A stretch of 64,000 bases of DNA, from the NCBI RefSeq assembly GCF_029227915.1, contig NC_079883.1, positions 8,184,001 through 8,248,000 of the forward strand, read 5' to 3'. The DNA comes from Hydractinia symbiolongicarpus (Eukaryota > Cnidaria > Hydrozoa > Anthoathecata > Hydractiniidae). The notes below the pieces were generated by a model. The model was not told the DNA's origin. It worked only from the letters and a program-made list of their open reading frames with translations, and ran no database searches. The first letter of the stretch is position 1. Each line of letters starts with the position of its first letter. The position numbers and the translations under genes were made by a program. Positions 23,540 through 39,955 of this stretch are shown here, piece by piece.

Positions 23540-23730
23540 GAGTTGGAACTGCACCGTAGCATGAGGGTACCCTTCAAAGTTTGTTAATGCTTGTGGCTTG
23601 AGTGTGTTATAAACTGCCGTGTCGCGGGGCATAGGCTGTATTCTCCCCCAGTGTACGCGTTTTGTTCCCGCCGTAGACTATGCAGAGGGCCGTCGGAAAG
23701 AGGACTGCTATTATTCTTCTATTGCTTATG

Positions 23731-23916
23731 TGGGCCGCCATCGGTAATAGTGCAACACCAAGGCAACCCGTGGTCACGGCGTGAATGAATCCACCTCCAT
23801 GACCCAAGGCCAAAAATCAGATTAATATACTGACCATTCAGAGAATGGCCTACCAGATATTAAACTGATAAGAACAGATACTACACTTGATCTTAGCCAT
23901 TAGGCCGAGAAGCGAT
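23731..23916 (-). ncRNA. U2: U2 snRNA (unit 5)
   Basis: RNA same as unit 3. The downstream 3' box-like element carries a substitution at 23719. Confidence 0.94.
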
Positions 23917-24238
23917 AAAGAACAAGCGTTGCCATGATAGGCATCGTCCACACACCGTAACTGCTTGTGGAGCATGTCACGTTACTGTAAAGCTTACAAC
24001 TGTCACCGCGTACGGATGGACGGCGACATAGTAAAAATCACGGCTGTTGATTTAGCCGTAGGATGGAGAGCGACTGTAGCGAGTGGATGGTAACTTACAT
24101 GAATGCTAACAAAGGCGACGATACTAAGTGCGTGATATTACTTTCCAATATGACTGCGTACATTCCGTTTATCAACGCATTACGCCAGAACGTGCGCGCG
24201 CGTTACACAGTAGACCATGCAGCCGAAATGCGACAGTG

Positions 24239-24311
24239 CGACCCTGCCAGGAGTCGAACCTGGAATCCCCTGATTCGTAGTCAGATGCCTTATCCATTGG
24301 GCCACAGGGCC
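24239..24311 (-). tRNA. tRNA-Arg: tRNA-Arg(ACG) (unit 5)
   Basis: Same as unit 3. Confidence 0.96.
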
Positions 24312-24890
24312 ATGCTTATGACTTCGCCCCATCGTTATTTTGGCTTGCGCATTCGTTTTACTTACGACAGAATTCTTCGTGTTTGTAGCCATGAAAGAAA
24401 GGGACTTCTGTGAGTGAATTTTTTTACTGTGGTCTAATAAAAAAGTCGAAACGCAGTGCCCAATATATGAATTGCTCCTAATAGCCGGAAACAGGCCGTG
24501 TCGATGATGTAGGCCGACATACGCAACGCAAACCAAAGAACGCTTTATGAAAATCCTAACACGGGCGCGGAAGAAGCCCAAATTAACAGAGTAGATGTAA
24601 TGCTGAAGACCTCAAACTCCAGCAGCTTCTCTTTCAGACTATTGCGTCGTGCTACAAATAAAAATTAACATGCTTTCGCATAGTCGCGGCACCCAAAACG
24701 GACATTATACGATGTACAGAAACACACATTTCTGTTTTCGCGCCAAATCAATTCCCGGGAGTGGTACTTTTACGTCCGCATACTTCGCACCGTCTTAAAT
24801 TATATCTCATTTACACGGTAATGTTTAGTATACTTCTACTGTGATAACAAGCATCGTTTATCGTTGGATTGTTGTAAGAAAACATTAAAA

Positions 24891-25442
24891 ATGAGTGAAG
24901 CAGCTTCTCCAAAGAAAATCGCACCCAAGAAGAAACCTGCTGCAAAGAAGACAGCTGATCACCCTAAATATGTGGACATGATCAAGGCTGCTATCGCTAC
25001 CCTAAAGGAACGCGGTGGTTCATCTCGCCAAGCTATTACAAAATATATTCATGCAAATTACAAAGTTGCTGAAAACTCAGATCATCATCTGAAAATGGCT
25101 CTTAAACGAGGAGTAACATCAGGCGATTTGATTCAAACTAAAGGCACTGGTGCTTCTGGATCATTCAAGCTAGGTCAGGTAAAAAAAGAAAAACCTAAGA
25201 AAAAGGCCGCAGCAAAAAAGCCAACGGCAAAGAAGCCTACTGCAAAGAAAAGTACACCAAAAAAGAAGCCAGCAAAGAAGAGCACGCCAAAGAAAGCAGC
25301 AAAGAAGCCTGCCACAAAGAAAGCCTCGGCTAAGAAACCAGCAGCTAAGAAACCCACAAAGAAGCCTGTTGCTAAAAAACCTGCAGCAAAGAAGGTCAAA
25401 AAGACTCCCAAAAAGGCAGCAAAGAAGACCGCAAAAAAATAA
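24891..25442 (+). CDS. H1: Histone H1 (unit 5)
   Basis: Protein identical to unit 3. Stem-loop 25475-25490. Confidence 0.97.
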   Translation: MSEAASPKKIAPKKKPAAKKTADHPKYVDMIKAAIATLKERGGSSRQAITKYIHANYKVAENSDHHLKMALKRGVTSGDLIQTKGTGASGSFKLGQVKKEKPKKKAAAKKPTAKKPTAKKSTPKKKPAKKSTPKKAAKKPATKKASAKKPAAKKPTKKPVAKKPAAKKVKKTPKKAAKKTAKK

Positions 25443-25803
25443 TTTGTGTGTATCTGGCTATTACATTAACAAACGGCTATTTTTATAGCCACACATTTAC
25501 AAAAAAACATTATCTTGGTACAAAGTTAAACTTGTTTAAGTCACTTAAACAGTTAAAAAAGAGTAATTTTAAGATTAGATTCCCTAAGTTTAAGTATTTT
25601 CGTTTTTAAATTTCTTATTTTCTTGCTTTTACTTTTCTTGCCCTTCATATTTTTAACATTGTCAAACTTTATGTAGCATAAAATTTTTATGTAGCATAAA
25701 ATTTAAACAGAAAGCAGAACAAAGTTTGATATAAAAAGCTAGCCGTAATATTTTTTATGGATGTGTGGCTATAAAAATAGCCGTTTTTTGTTTGGTAAGA
25801 TGC

Positions 25804-26217
<414 letters not shown>

Positions 26218-26695
26218 TTAAGAAGTCGATGTAGTACGGATACACAAGACGGTCTAAAATGCACTATCGCGCCAAAGTTTTATTTCTCATATTGATTGAC
26301 AGCTAAGGTTCAAAACAAACCATTTGATTGGTGCTAAGAAAGTAATTTCTGATTGGCTGCATAATGACATTACGCTCATTACTTTAACATTTTTATAAAA
26401 TCTGTGTTTTTTGGCTACGGGAAAACGGCTGTATCTTCTGATACACAAAAGCTTTTGACTTTTTTTTTTTTTAGTAAGTAGCAGAAGGTTTGGCGAATTC
26501 CAACGATGCCAAATTTATTGCCTTACTGAAACATTAAGACCACGAATTTTTAAAAAAACTACAGTTTTACTTAAAAAAATGTACAAAATGTTCGGAACAT
26601 TTTGTAATGACGCAACTCTATTGGTTAATTAGGGTGTTTCCACGAGCAGTAGGTAATTTTATGGCCTCTTTTTAAAGCTGTCTGAATTCTGTTAA

Positions 26696-27052
<357 letters not shown>

Positions 27053-27514
27053 GCGTTGTCATTGCTCAACAAAAACGGCTATTTTTATAGCCACAAATCT
27101 TTTAAAACATTACTTTGTGCACGCTTCCAAATTACACAATGTGTAAAGTCTTGTCACAGTTACATTTATTGCTATACGATACTATGTCATATATGACACA
27201 AAAAAAATTTAGAAATACTTTGTAGGGTTAATTTGCCTGGGAGTGTTTCCGTGAAAAGCTGGGTTAAGTTAAATGTAAGCAATAACATGGATCAATGTAC
27301 TTGTCTTTTCTGCAAGTACAGCTAATAATACGTATGAAAAGTGAAGCTAATCCACACACACACATGGGGAAGTATTTTAAATGTAGGCTAGTGTTCTTAA
27401 GCACATTATTTAGAAGTTTTATTAACTTCGGTTAACTTGTAGTGACGCCAAGTAAATGTTTTTTTAAAGATGTGTGGTCTTAAAAAAGACCGTTTGTGTT
27501 TGGTAGACGTTGGT

Positions 27515-27919
27515 TTACTTGCTGCTTGTGTATTTTGTGACGGCTTTTGTTCCTTCACTGACTGCGTGTTTTGCAAGTTCTCCAGGCAAGAGAAGACGTA
27601 CTGCGGTTTGAATTTCACGAGAAGAGATGGTCGACTTTTTGTTTTGAAGAGCCAAACGCGAAGCTTCGGAAGCAATGCGCTCAAAGATGTCGTTGACAAA
27701 TGAGTTCATGATGCTCATAGCTTTGCTTGAAACTCCGACATCTGGGTGAACTTGTTTCAAAACATTGTAGATGTAAATAGCATAACTTTCCTTTCTCTTT
27801 CTCTTGCGTTTCTTTTCACCAGTTCCACCAATCTTTCCTCCTTTTTTGCCGGCTCTTTTTTCACCTTTCTTGGCTACTTTAGGTGCCTGTTTTCCTCCTT
27901 TAGCTGCTGCGTCAGACAT
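27515..27919 (-). CDS. H2B: Histone H2B (unit 5)
   Basis: Protein identical to unit 3. Stem-loop complement of 27476-27491. Confidence 0.98.
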   Translation of the reverse strand: MSDAAAKGGKQAPKVAKKGEKRAGKKGGKIGGTGEKKRKRKRKESYAIYIYNVLKQVHPDVGVSSKAMSIMNSFVNDIFERIASEASRLALQNKKSTISSREIQTAVRLLLPGELAKHAVSEGTKAVTKYTSSK

Positions 27920-28203
27920 GGTTAAAAATTTTTGCTACTTAACTTGTAAATAAGCATTAAACTGCAAGTCAAAACTTTTTGTTTATAAGTAAAAAAATCG
28001 GATCGAATTCGATCCGAAAACGCCGATACGCAATTTAATTGGTTAAAAAAAAAATCTTTTGTTTAATACTTAATTATGATTGGTTAAAAAAACATGATTT
28101 CGATCCTATTTTTATGATGAAAAAACGAGTAAAGTTTATTTCGTTAACACTTACGTTAAATATTCGTACGTTTTTGTATTAACTTACAAATCAAATCGCA
28201 GTT

Positions 28204-28584
28204 ATGTCTGGACGTGGAAAAGGTGGAAAAGCTAAGGCTAAAGCCAAGACAAGATCCTCAAGAGCTGGACTTCAATTTCCAGTCGGTAGAGTGCATAGAT
28301 TCCTTCGTAGAGGGCACTATGCTAACCGAATTGGATCTGGAGCACCAGTTTACTTAGCAGCCGTCTTGGAATATTTATCTGCTGAGATATTGGAGTTGGC
28401 TGGTAACGCAGCAAGAGACAACAAAAAAGCTAGGATTATTCCAAGACATTTACAATTGGCTGTTCGTAATGATGAAGAATTAAACAAACTTTTGAGCGGT
28501 GTAACCATTGCAGCTGGTGGTGTTTTGCCAAACATTCAAGCTGTCTTACTCCCAAAGAAGAACGACAAAGGACAGAAGAAGTAA
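28204..28584 (+). CDS. H2A: Histone H2A (unit 6)
   Basis: Protein identical to unit 3. Stem-loop 28607-28622. Confidence 0.98.
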   Translation: MSGRGKGGKAKAKAKTRSSRAGLQFPVGRVHRFLRRGHYANRIGSGAPVYLAAVLEYLSAEILELAGNAARDNKKARIIPRHLQLAVRNDEELNKLLSGVTIAAGGVLPNIQAVLLPKKNDKGQKK

Positions 28585-28781
28585 ACCGCTACACTCAGAA
28601 AACAACGGCTATTTTTATAGCCACACATCTTTAAAAAAACATTGTTTTTTTCACAAAACTATAACCTTAAAGTCTAATAGATAATCCATGCATACGCCTT
28701 GTCCTAAGTAACTCAAAGAAATTAAATAAAAAAATTTGATCACAACGTCAAAATAAATTGCACGTATTTGCCCCTACTAAT

Positions 28782-28901
28782 GTCTACGGCCATACCACGA
28801 TGAACACACCCGTTCTCGTCTGATCACGGAAGTTAAGCATCGTCGGGCCGGGATAGTACTTGGATGGGGGACCGCCTGGGAACTCCCGGTGTCGTAGGCT
28901 T
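28782..28901 (+). rRNA. 5S rRNA: 5S ribosomal RNA (unit 6)
   Basis: Same as unit 3. Confidence 0.97.
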
Positions 28902-29250
28902 TTCATTTTCATTTGTTGCCTTTTCATTTCAATGGTGCTGTGATATATTTCTTGTTATAACAATTAAGGAACGTGGCGGTTGTTGAAAGTGTTTCCTATG
29001 ACATTTTCCTACGACATTTTCAGGTGATAGTACGAGAAAAAAGAGCTTTCAAATGCATACAAACTCGATCTATTGCCGATCATCCAATAACCCTGACGGA
29101 ATGGCAAATAAAATAAAATTCCGCCGCCTTCCGAGGACTTATATCGCAATCACGTTTCGTAACAGCCAAGCGAGGTTTTACCTTAGCGTTTAAGTCACCA
29201 CCGACATTTGGCCGCGCAACTTTTCTAAGCTCATTCATTTTGACTTAAGG

Positions 29251-29415
29251 AGGGGGCGAGCGCGGACGCAGGCCCCCACTACCAGAAATTGTACGGTCGA
29301 GTTACTGACGTTTGCAGTAATCGCAGAGGTCAGCCCAAGCGTAGTGCAATGCAAGAGCCTCACTCTGGAAGAAAACCCTCATTGATCAGTCTTTACTTCC
29401 CCGTCAGGTAAGTAT
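29251..29415 (-). ncRNA. U1: U1 snRNA (unit 6)
   Basis: Same as unit 3. Confidence 0.95.
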
Positions 29416-29606
29416 GAGTTGGAACTGCACCGTAGCATGAGGGTACCCTTCAAAGTTTGTTAATGCTTGTGGCTTGAGTGTGTTATAAACTGCCGTGTCG
29501 CGGGGCATAGGCTGTATTCTCCCCCAGTGTACGCGTTTTGTTCCCGCCGTAGACTATGCAGAGTGCCGTCGGAAAGAGGACTGCTATTATTCTTTTATTG
29601 CTTATG

Positions 29607-29792
29607 TGGGCCGCCATCGGTAATAGTGCAACACCAAGGCAACCCGTGGTCACGGCGTGAATGAATCCACCTCCATGACCCAAGGCCAAAAATCAGATTA
29701 ATATACTGACCATTCAGAGAATGGCCTACCAGATATTAAACTGATAAGAACAGATACTACACTTGATCTTAGCCATTAGGCCGAGAAGCGAT
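29607..29792 (-). ncRNA. U2: U2 snRNA (unit 6)
   Basis: Same as unit 3. Confidence 0.95.
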
Positions 29793-30114
29793 AAAGAACA
29801 AGCGTTGCCATGATAGGCATCGTCCACACACCGTAACTGCTTGTGGAGCATGTCACGTTACTGTAAAGCTTACAACTGTCACCGCGTACGGATGGACGGC
29901 GACATAGTAAAAATCACGGCTGTTGATTTAGCCGTAGGATGGAGAGCGACTGTAGCGAGTGGATGGTAACTTACATGAATGCTAACAAAGGCGACGATAC
30001 TAAGTGCGTGATATTACTTTCCAATATGACTGCGTACATTCCGTTTATCAACGCATTACGCCAGAACGTGCGCGCGCGTTACACAGTAGACCATGCAGCC
30101 GAAATGCGACAGTG

Positions 30115-30187
30115 CGACCCTGCCAGGAGTCGAACCTGGAATCCCCTGATTCGTAGTCAGATGCCTTATCCATTGGGCCACAGGGCC
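30115..30187 (-). tRNA. tRNA-Arg: tRNA-Arg(ACG) (unit 6)
   Basis: Same as unit 3. Confidence 0.96.
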
Positions 30188-30766
30188 ATGCTTATGACTT
30201 CGCCCCATCGTTATTTTGGCTTGCGCATTCGTTTTACTTACGACAGAATTCTTCGTGTTTGTAGCCATGAAAGAAAGGGACTTCTGTGAGTGAATTTTTT
30301 TACTGTGGTCTAATAAAAAAGTCGAAACGCAGTGCCCAATATATGAATTGCTCCTAATAGCCGGAAACAGGCCGTGTCGATGATGTAGGCCGACATACGC
30401 AACGCAAACCAAAGAACGCTTTATGAAAATCCTAACACGGGCGCGGAAGAAGCCCAAATTAACAGAGTAGATGTAATGCTGAAGACCTCAAACTCCAGCA
30501 GCTTCTCTTTCAGACTATTGCGTCGTGCTACAAATAAAAATTAACATGCTTTCGCATAGTCGCGGCACCCAAAACGGACATTATACGATGTACAGAAACA
30601 CACATTTCTGTTTTCGCGCCAAATCAATTCCCGGGAGTGGTACTTTTACGTCCGCATACTTCGCACCGTCTTAAATTATATCTCATTTACACGGTAATGT
30701 TTAGTATACTTCTACTGTGATAACAAGCATCGTTTATCGTTGGATTGTTGTAAGAAAACATTAAAA

Positions 30767-31318
30767 ATGAGTGAAGCAGCTTCTCCAAAGAAAATCGCAC
30801 CCAAGAAGAAACCTGCTGCAAAGAAGACAGCTGATCACCCTAAATATGTGGACATGATCAAGGCTGCTATCGCTACCCTAAAGGAACGCGGTGGTTCATC
30901 TCGCCAAGCTATTACAAAATATATTCATGCAAATTACAAAGTTGCTGAAAACTCAGATCATCATCTGAAAATGGCTCTTAAACGAGGAGTAACATCAGGC
31001 GATTTGATTCAAACTAAAGGCACTGGTGCTTCTGGATCATTCAAGCTAGGTCAGGTAAAAAAAGAAAAACCTAAGAAAAAGGCCGCAGCAAAAAAGCCAA
31101 CGGCAAAGAAGCCTACTGCAAAGAAAAGTACACCAAAAAAGAAGCCAGCAAAGAAGAGCACGCCAAAGAAAGCAGCAAAGAAGCCTGCCACAAAGAAAGC
31201 CTCGGCTAAGAAACCAGCAGCTAAGAAACCCACAAAGAAGCCTGTTGCTAAAAAACCTGCAGCAAAGAAGGTCAAAAAGACTCCCAAAAAGGCAGCAAAG
31301 AAGACCGCAAAAAAATAA
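30767..31318 (+). CDS. H1: Histone H1 (unit 6)
   Basis: Protein identical to unit 3. Stem-loop 31351-31366. Confidence 0.97.
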   Translation: MSEAASPKKIAPKKKPAAKKTADHPKYVDMIKAAIATLKERGGSSRQAITKYIHANYKVAENSDHHLKMALKRGVTSGDLIQTKGTGASGSFKLGQVKKEKPKKKAAAKKPTAKKPTAKKSTPKKKPAKKSTPKKAAKKPATKKASAKKPAAKKPTKKPVAKKPAAKKVKKTPKKAAKKTAKK

Positions 31319-31679
31319 TTTGTGTGTATCTGGCTATTACATTAACAAACGGCTATTTTTATAGCCACACATTTACAAAAAAACATTATCTTGGTACAAA
31401 GTTAAACTTGTTTAAGTCACTTAAACAGTTAAAAAAGAGTAATTTTAAGATTAGATTCCCTAAGTTTAAGTATTTTCGTTTTTAAATTTCTTATTTTCTT
31501 GCTTTTACTTTTCTTGCCCTTCATATTTTTAACATTGTCAAACTTTATGTAGCATAAAATTTTTATGTAGCATAAAATTTAAACAGAAAGCAGAACAAAG
31601 TTTGATATAAAAAGCTAGCCGTAATATTTTTTATGGATGTGTGGCTATAAAAATAGCCGTTTTTTGTTTGGTAAGATGC

Positions 31680-32093
<414 letters not shown>

Positions 32094-32571
32094 TTAAGAA
32101 GTCGATGTAGTACGGATACACAAGACGGTCTAAAATGCACTATCGCGCCAAAGTTTTATTTCTCATATTGATTGACAGCTAAGGTTCAAAACAAACCATT
32201 TGATTGGTGCTAAGAAAGTAATTTCTGATTGGCTGCATAATGACATTACGCTCATTACTTTAACATTTTTATAAAATCTGTGTTTTTTGGCTACGGGAAA
32301 ACGGCTGTATCTTCTGATACACAAAAGCTTTTGACTTTTTTTTTTTTTAGTAAGTAGCAGAAGGTTTGGCGAATTCCAACGATGCCAAATTTATTGCCTT
32401 ACTGAAACATTAAGACCACGAATTTTTAAAAAAACTACAGTTTTACTTAAAAAAATGTACAAAATGTTCGGAACATTTTGTAATGACGCAACTCTATTGG
32501 TTAATTAGGGTGTTTCCACGAGCAGTAGGTAATTTTATGGCCTCTTTTTAAAGCTGTCTGAATTCTGTTAA

Positions 32572-32928
<357 letters not shown>

Positions 32929-33390
32929 GCGTTGTCATTGCTCAACAAAAACGGCTATTTTTATAGCCACAAATCTTTTAAAACATTACTTTGTGCACGC
33001 TTCCAAATTACACAATGTGTAAAGTCTTGTCACAGTTACATTTATTGCTATACGATACTATGTCATATATGACACAAAAAAAATTTAGAAATACTTTGTA
33101 GGGTTAATTTGCCTGGGAGTGTTTCCGTGAAAAGCTGGGTTAAGTTAAATGTAAGCAATAACATGGATCAATGTACTTGTCTTTTCTGCAAGTACAGCTA
33201 ATAATACGTATGAAAAGTGAAGCTAATCCACACACACACATGGGGAAGTATTTTAAATGTAGGCTAGTGTTCTTAAGCACATTATTTAGAAGTTTTATTA
33301 ACTTCGGTTAACTTGTAGTGACGCCAAGTAAATGTTTTTTTAAAGATGTGTGGTCTTAAAAAAGACCGTTTGTGTTTGGTAGACGTTGGT

Positions 33391-33795
33391 TTACTTGCTG
33401 CTTGTGTATTTTGTGACGGCTTTTGTTCCTTCACTGACTGCGTGTTTTGCAAGTTCTCCAGGCAAGAGAAGACGTACTGCGGTTTGAATTTCACGAGAAG
33501 AGATGGTCGACTTTTTGTTTTGAAGAGCCAAACGCGAAGCTTCGGAAGCAATGCGCTCAAAGATGTCGTTGACAAATGAGTTCATGATGCTCATAGCTTT
33601 GCTTGAAACTCCGACATCTGGGTGAACTTGTTTCAAAACATTGTAGATGTAAATAGCATAACTTTCCTTTCTCTTTCTCTTGCGTTTCTTTTCACCAGTT
33701 CCACCAATCTTTCCTCCTTTTTTGCCGGCTCTTTTTTCACCTTTCTTGGCTACTTTAGGTGCCTGTTTTCCTCCTTTAGCTGCTGCGTCAGACAT
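33391..33795 (-). CDS. H2B: Histone H2B (unit 6)
   Basis: Protein identical to unit 3. Stem-loop complement of 33352-33367. Confidence 0.98.
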   Translation of the reverse strand: MSDAAAKGGKQAPKVAKKGEKRAGKKGGKIGGTGEKKRKRKRKESYAIYIYNVLKQVHPDVGVSSKAMSIMNSFVNDIFERIASEASRLALQNKKSTISSREIQTAVRLLLPGELAKHAVSEGTKAVTKYTSSK

Positions 33796-34079
33796 GGTTA
33801 AAAATTTTTGCTACTTAACTTGTAAATAAGCATTAAACTGCAAGTCAAAACTTTTTGTTTATAAGTAAAAAAATCGGATCGAATTCGATCCGAAAACGCC
33901 GATACGCAATTTAATTGGTTAAAAAAAAAATCTTTTGTTTAATACTTAATTATGATTGGTTAAAAAAACATGATTTCGATCCTATTTTTATGATGAAAAA
34001 ACGAGTAAAGTTTATTTCGTTAACACTTACGTTAAATATTCGTACGTTTTTGTATTAACTTACAAATCAAATCGCAGTT

Positions 34080-34460
34080 ATGTCTGGACGTGGAAAAGGT
34101 GGAAAAGCTAAGGCTAAAGCCAAGACAAGATCCTCAAGAGCTGGACTTCAATTTCCAGTCGGTAGAGTGCATAGATTCCTTCGTAGAGGGCACTATGCTA
34201 ACCGAATTGGATCTGGAGCACCAGTTTACTTAGCAGCCGTCTTGGAATATTTATCTGCTGAGATATTGGAGTTGGCTGGTAACGCAGCAAGAGACAACAA
34301 AAAAGCTAGGATTATTCCAAGACATTTACAATTGGCTGTTCGTAATGATGAAGAATTAAACAAACTTTTGAGCGGTGTAACCATTGCAGCTGGTGGTGTT
34401 TTGCCAAACATTCAAGCTGTCTTACTCCCAAAGAAGAACGACAAAGGACAGAAGAAGTAA
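34080..34460 (+). CDS. H2A: Histone H2A (unit 7)
   Basis: Protein identical to unit 3. Stem-loop 34483-34498. Confidence 0.98.
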   Translation: MSGRGKGGKAKAKAKTRSSRAGLQFPVGRVHRFLRRGHYANRIGSGAPVYLAAVLEYLSAEILELAGNAARDNKKARIIPRHLQLAVRNDEELNKLLSGVTIAAGGVLPNIQAVLLPKKNDKGQKK

Positions 34461-34657
34461 ACCGCTACACTCAGAAAACAACGGCTATTTTTATAGCCAC
34501 ACATCTTTAAAAAAACATTGTTTTTTTCACAAAACTATAACCTTAAAGTCTAATAGATAATCCATGCATACGCCTTGTCCTAAGTAACTCAAAGAAATTA
34601 AATAAAAAAATTTGATCACAACGTCAAAATAAATTGCACGTATTTGCCCCTACTAAT

Positions 34658-34777
34658 GTCTACGGCCATACCACGATGAACACACCCGTTCTCGTCTGAT
34701 CACGGAAGTTAAGCATCGTCGGGCCGGGATAGTACTTGGATGGGGGACCGCCTGGGAACTCCCGGTGTCGTAGGCTT
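34658..34777 (+). rRNA. 5S rRNA: 5S ribosomal RNA (unit 7)
   Basis: Same as unit 3. Confidence 0.97.
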
Positions 34778-35126
34778 TTCATTTTCATTTGTTGCCTTTT
34801 CATTTCAATGGTGCTGTGATATATTTCTTGTTATAACAATTAAGGAACGTGGCGGTTGTTGAAAGTGTTTCCTATGACATTTTCCTACGACATTTTCAGG
34901 TGATAGTACGAGAAAAAAGAGCTTTCAAATGCATACAAACTCGATCTATTGCCGATCATCCAATAACCCTGACGGAATGGCAAATAAAATAAAATTCCGC
35001 CGCCTTCCGAGGACTTATATCGCAATCACGTTTCGTAACAGCCAAGCGAGGTTTTACCTTAGCGTTTAAGTCACCACCGACATTTGGCCGCGCAACTTTT
35101 CTAAGCTCATTCATTTTGACTTAAGG

Positions 35127-35291
35127 AGGGGGCGAGCGCGGACGCAGGCCCCCACTACCAGAAATTGTACGGTCGAGTTACTGACGTTTGCAGTAATCGC
35201 AGAGGTCAGCCCAAGCGTAGTGCAATGCAAGAGCCTCACTCTGGAAGAAAACCCTCATTGATCAGTCTTTACTTCCCCGTCAGGTAAGTAT
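35127..35291 (-). ncRNA. U1: U1 snRNA (unit 7)
   Basis: Same as unit 3. Confidence 0.95.
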
Positions 35292-35482
35292 GAGTTGGAA
35301 CTGCACCGTAGCATGAGGGTACCCTTCAAAGTTTGTTAATGCTTGTGGCTTGAGTGTGTTATAAACTGCCGTGTCGCGGGGCATAGGCTGTATTCTCCCC
35401 CAGTGTACGCGTTTTGTTCCCGCCGTAGACTATGCAGAGTGCCGTCGGAAAGAGGACTGCTATTATTCTTTTATTGCTTATG

Positions 35483-35668
35483 TGGGCCGCCATCGGTAAT
35501 AGTGCAACACCAAGGCAACCCGTGGTCACGGCGTGAATGAATCCACCTCCATGACCCAAGGCCAAAAATCAGATTAATATACTGACCATTCAGAGAATGG
35601 CCTACCAGATATTAAACTGATAAGAACAGATACTACACTTGATCTTAGCCATTAGGCCGAGAAGCGAT
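35483..35668 (-). ncRNA. U2: U2 snRNA (unit 7)
   Basis: Same as unit 3. Confidence 0.95.
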
Positions 35669-35990
35669 AAAGAACAAGCGTTGCCATGATAGGCATCGTC
35701 CACACACCGTAACTGCTTGTGGAGCATGTCACGTTACTGTAAAGCTTACAACTGTCACCGCGTACGGATGGACGGCGACATAGTAAAAATCACGGCTGTT
35801 GATTTAGCCGTAGGATGGAGAGCGACTGTAGCGAGTGGATGGTAACTTACATGAATGCTAACAAAGGCGACGATACTAAGTGCGTGATATTACTTTCCAA
35901 TATGACTGCGTACATTCCGTTTATCAACGCATTACGCCAGAACGTGCGCGCGCGTTACACAGTAGACCATGCAGCCGAAATGCGACAGTG

Positions 35991-36063
35991 CGACCCTGCC
36001 AGGAGTCGAACCTGGAATCCCCTGATTCGTAGTCAGATGCCTTATCCATTGGGCCACAGGGCC
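35991..36063 (-). tRNA. tRNA-Arg: tRNA-Arg(ACG) (unit 7)
   Basis: Same as unit 3. Confidence 0.96.
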
Positions 36064-36642
36064 ATGCTTATGACTTCGCCCCATCGTTATTTTGGCTTGC
36101 GCATTCGTTTTACTTACGACAGAATTCTTCGTGTTTGTAGCCATGAAAGAAAGGGACTTCTGTGAGTGAATTTTTTTACTGTGGTCTAATAAAAAAGTCG
36201 AAACGCAGTGCCCAATATATGAATTGCTCCTAATAGCCGGAAACAGGCCGTGTCGATGATGTAGGCCGACATACGCAACGCAAACCAAAGAACGCTTTAT
36301 GAAAATCCTAACACGGGCGCGGAAGAAGCCCAAATTAACAGAGTAGATGTAATGCTGAAGACCTCAAACTCCAGCAGCTTCTCTTTCAGACTATTGCGTC
36401 GTGCTACAAATAAAAATTAACATGCTTTCGCATAGTCGCGGCACCCAAAACGGACATTATACGATGTACAGAAACACACATTTCTGTTTTCGCGCCAAAT
36501 CAATTCCCGGGAGTGGTACTTTTACGTCCGCATACTTCGCACCGTCTTAAATTATATCTCATTTACACGGTAATGTTTAGTATACTTCTACTGTGATAAC
36601 AAGCATCGTTTATCGTTGGATTGTTGTAAGAAAACATTAAAA

Positions 36643-37194
36643 ATGAGTGAAGCAGCTTCTCCAAAGAAAATCGCACCCAAGAAGAAACCTGCTGCAAAGA
36701 AGACAGCTGATCACCCTAAATATGTGGACATGATCAAGGCTGCTATCGCTACCCTAAAGGAACGCGGTGGTTCATCTCGCCAAGCTATTACAAAATATAT
36801 TCATGCAAATTACAAAGTTGCTGAAAACTCAGATCATCATCTGAAAATGGCTCTTAAACGAGGAGTAACATCAGGCGATTTGATTCAAACTAAAGGCACT
36901 GGTGCTTCTGGATCATTCAAGCTAGGTCAGGTAAAAAAAGAAAAACCTAAGAAAAAGGCCGCAGCAAAAAAGCCAACGGCAAAGAAGCCTACTGCAAAGA
37001 AAAGTACACCAAAAAAGAAGCCAGCAAAGAAGAGCACGCCAAAGAAAGCAGCAAAGAAGCCTGCCACAAAGAAAGCCTCGGCTAAGAAACCAGCAGCTAA
37101 GAAACCCACAAAGAAGCCTGTTGCTAAAAAACCTGCAGCAAAGAAGGTCAAAAAGACTCCCAAAAAGGCAGCAAAGAAGACCGCAAAAAAATAA
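36643..37194 (+). CDS. H1: Histone H1 (unit 7)
   Basis: Protein identical to unit 3. Stem-loop 37227-37242. Confidence 0.97.
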   Translation: MSEAASPKKIAPKKKPAAKKTADHPKYVDMIKAAIATLKERGGSSRQAITKYIHANYKVAENSDHHLKMALKRGVTSGDLIQTKGTGASGSFKLGQVKKEKPKKKAAAKKPTAKKPTAKKSTPKKKPAKKSTPKKAAKKPATKKASAKKPAAKKPTKKPVAKKPAAKKVKKTPKKAAKKTAKK

Positions 37195-37555
37195 TTTGTG
37201 TGTATCTGGCTATTACATTAACAAACGGCTATTTTTATAGCCACACATTTACAAAAAAACATTATCTTGGTACAAAGTTAAACTTGTTTAAGTCACTTAA
37301 ACAGTTAAAAAAGAGTAATTTTAAGATTAGATTCCCTAAGTTTAAGTATTTTCGTTTTTAAATTTCTTATTTTCTTGCTTTTACTTTTCTTGCCCTTCAT
37401 ATTTTTAACATTGTCAAACTTTATGTAGCATAAAATTTTTATGTAGCATAAAATTTAAACAGAAAGCAGAACAAAGTTTGATATAAAAAGCTAGCCGTAA
37501 TATTTTTTATGGATGTGTGGCTATAAAAATAGCCGTTTTTTGTTTGGTAAGATGC

Positions 37556-37969
<414 letters not shown>

Positions 37970-38447
37970 TTAAGAAGTCGATGTAGTACGGATACACAAG
38001 ACGGTCTAAAATGCACTATCGCGCCAAAGTTTTATTTCTCATATTGATTGACAGCTAAGGTTCAAAACAAACCATTTGATTGGTGCTAAGAAAGTAATTT
38101 CTGATTGGCTGCATAATGACATTACGCTCATTACTTTAACATTTTTATAAAATCTGTGTTTTTTGGCTACGGGAAAACGGCTGTATCTTCTGATACACAA
38201 AAGCTTTTGACTTTTTTTTTTTTTAGTAAGTAGCAGAAGGTTTGGCGAATTCCAACGATGCCAAATTTATTGCCTTACTGAAACATTAAGACCACGAATT
38301 TTTAAAAAAACTACAGTTTTACTTAAAAAAATGTACAAAATGTTCGGAACATTTTGTAATGACGCAACTCTATTGGTTAATTAGGGTGTTTCCACGAGCA
38401 GTAGGTAATTTTATGGCCTCTTTTTAAAGCTGTCTGAATTCTGTTAA

Positions 38448-38804
<357 letters not shown>

Positions 38805-39266
38805 GCGTTGTCATTGCTCAACAAAAACGGCTATTTTTATAGCCACAAATCTTTTAAAACATTACTTTGTGCACGCTTCCAAATTACACAATGTGTAAAG
38901 TCTTGTCACAGTTACATTTATTGCTATACGATACTATGTCATATATGACACAAAAAAAATTTAGAAATACTTTGTAGGGTTAATTTGCCTGGGAGTGTTT
39001 CCGTGAAAAGCTGGGTTAAGTTAAATGTAAGCAATAACATGGATCAATGTACTTGTCTTTTCTGCAAGTACAGCTAATAATACGTATGAAAAGTGAAGCT
39101 AATCCACACACACACATGGGGAAGTATTTTAAATGTAGGCTAGTGTTCTTAAGCACATTATTTAGAAGTTTTATTAACTTCGGTTAACTTGTAGTGACGC
39201 CAAGTAAATGTTTTTTTAAAGATGTGTGGTCTTAAAAAAGACCGTTTGTGTTTGGTAGACGTTGGT

Positions 39267-39671
39267 TTACTTGCTGCTTGTGTATTTTGTGACGGCTTTT
39301 GTTCCTTCACTGACTGCGTGTTTTGCAAGTTCTCCAGGCAAGAGAAGACGTACTGCGGTTTGAATTTCACGAGAAGAGATGGTCGACTTTTTGTTTTGAA
39401 GAGCCAAACGCGAAGCTTCGGAAGCAATGCGCTCAAAGATGTCGTTGACAAATGAGTTCATGATGCTCATAGCTTTGCTTGAAACTCCGACATCTGGGTG
39501 AACTTGTTTCAAAACATTGTAGATGTAAATAGCATAACTTTCCTTTCTCTTTCTCTTGCGTTTCTTTTCACCAGTTCCACCAATCTTTCCTCCTTTTTTG
39601 CCGGCTCTTTTTTCACCTTTCTTGGCTACTTTAGGTGCCTGTTTTCCTCCTTTAGCTGCTGCGTCAGACAT
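39267..39671 (-). CDS. H2B: Histone H2B (unit 7)
   Basis: Protein identical to unit 3. Stem-loop complement of 39228-39243. Confidence 0.98.
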   Translation of the reverse strand: MSDAAAKGGKQAPKVAKKGEKRAGKKGGKIGGTGEKKRKRKRKESYAIYIYNVLKQVHPDVGVSSKAMSIMNSFVNDIFERIASEASRLALQNKKSTISSREIQTAVRLLLPGELAKHAVSEGTKAVTKYTSSK

Positions 39672-39955
39672 GGTTAAAAATTTTTGCTACTTAACTTGTA
39701 AATAAGCATTAAACTGCAAGTCAAAACTTTTTGTTTATAAGTAAAAAAATCGGATCGAATTCGATCCGAAAACGCCGATACGCAATTTAATTGGTTAAAA
39801 AAAAAATCTTTTGTTTAATACTTAATTATGATTGGTTAAAAAAACATGATTTCGATCCTATTTTTATGATGAAAAAACGAGTAAAGTTTATTTCGTTAAC
39901 ACTTACGTTAAATATTCGTACGTTTTTGTATTAACTTACAAATCAAATCGCAGTT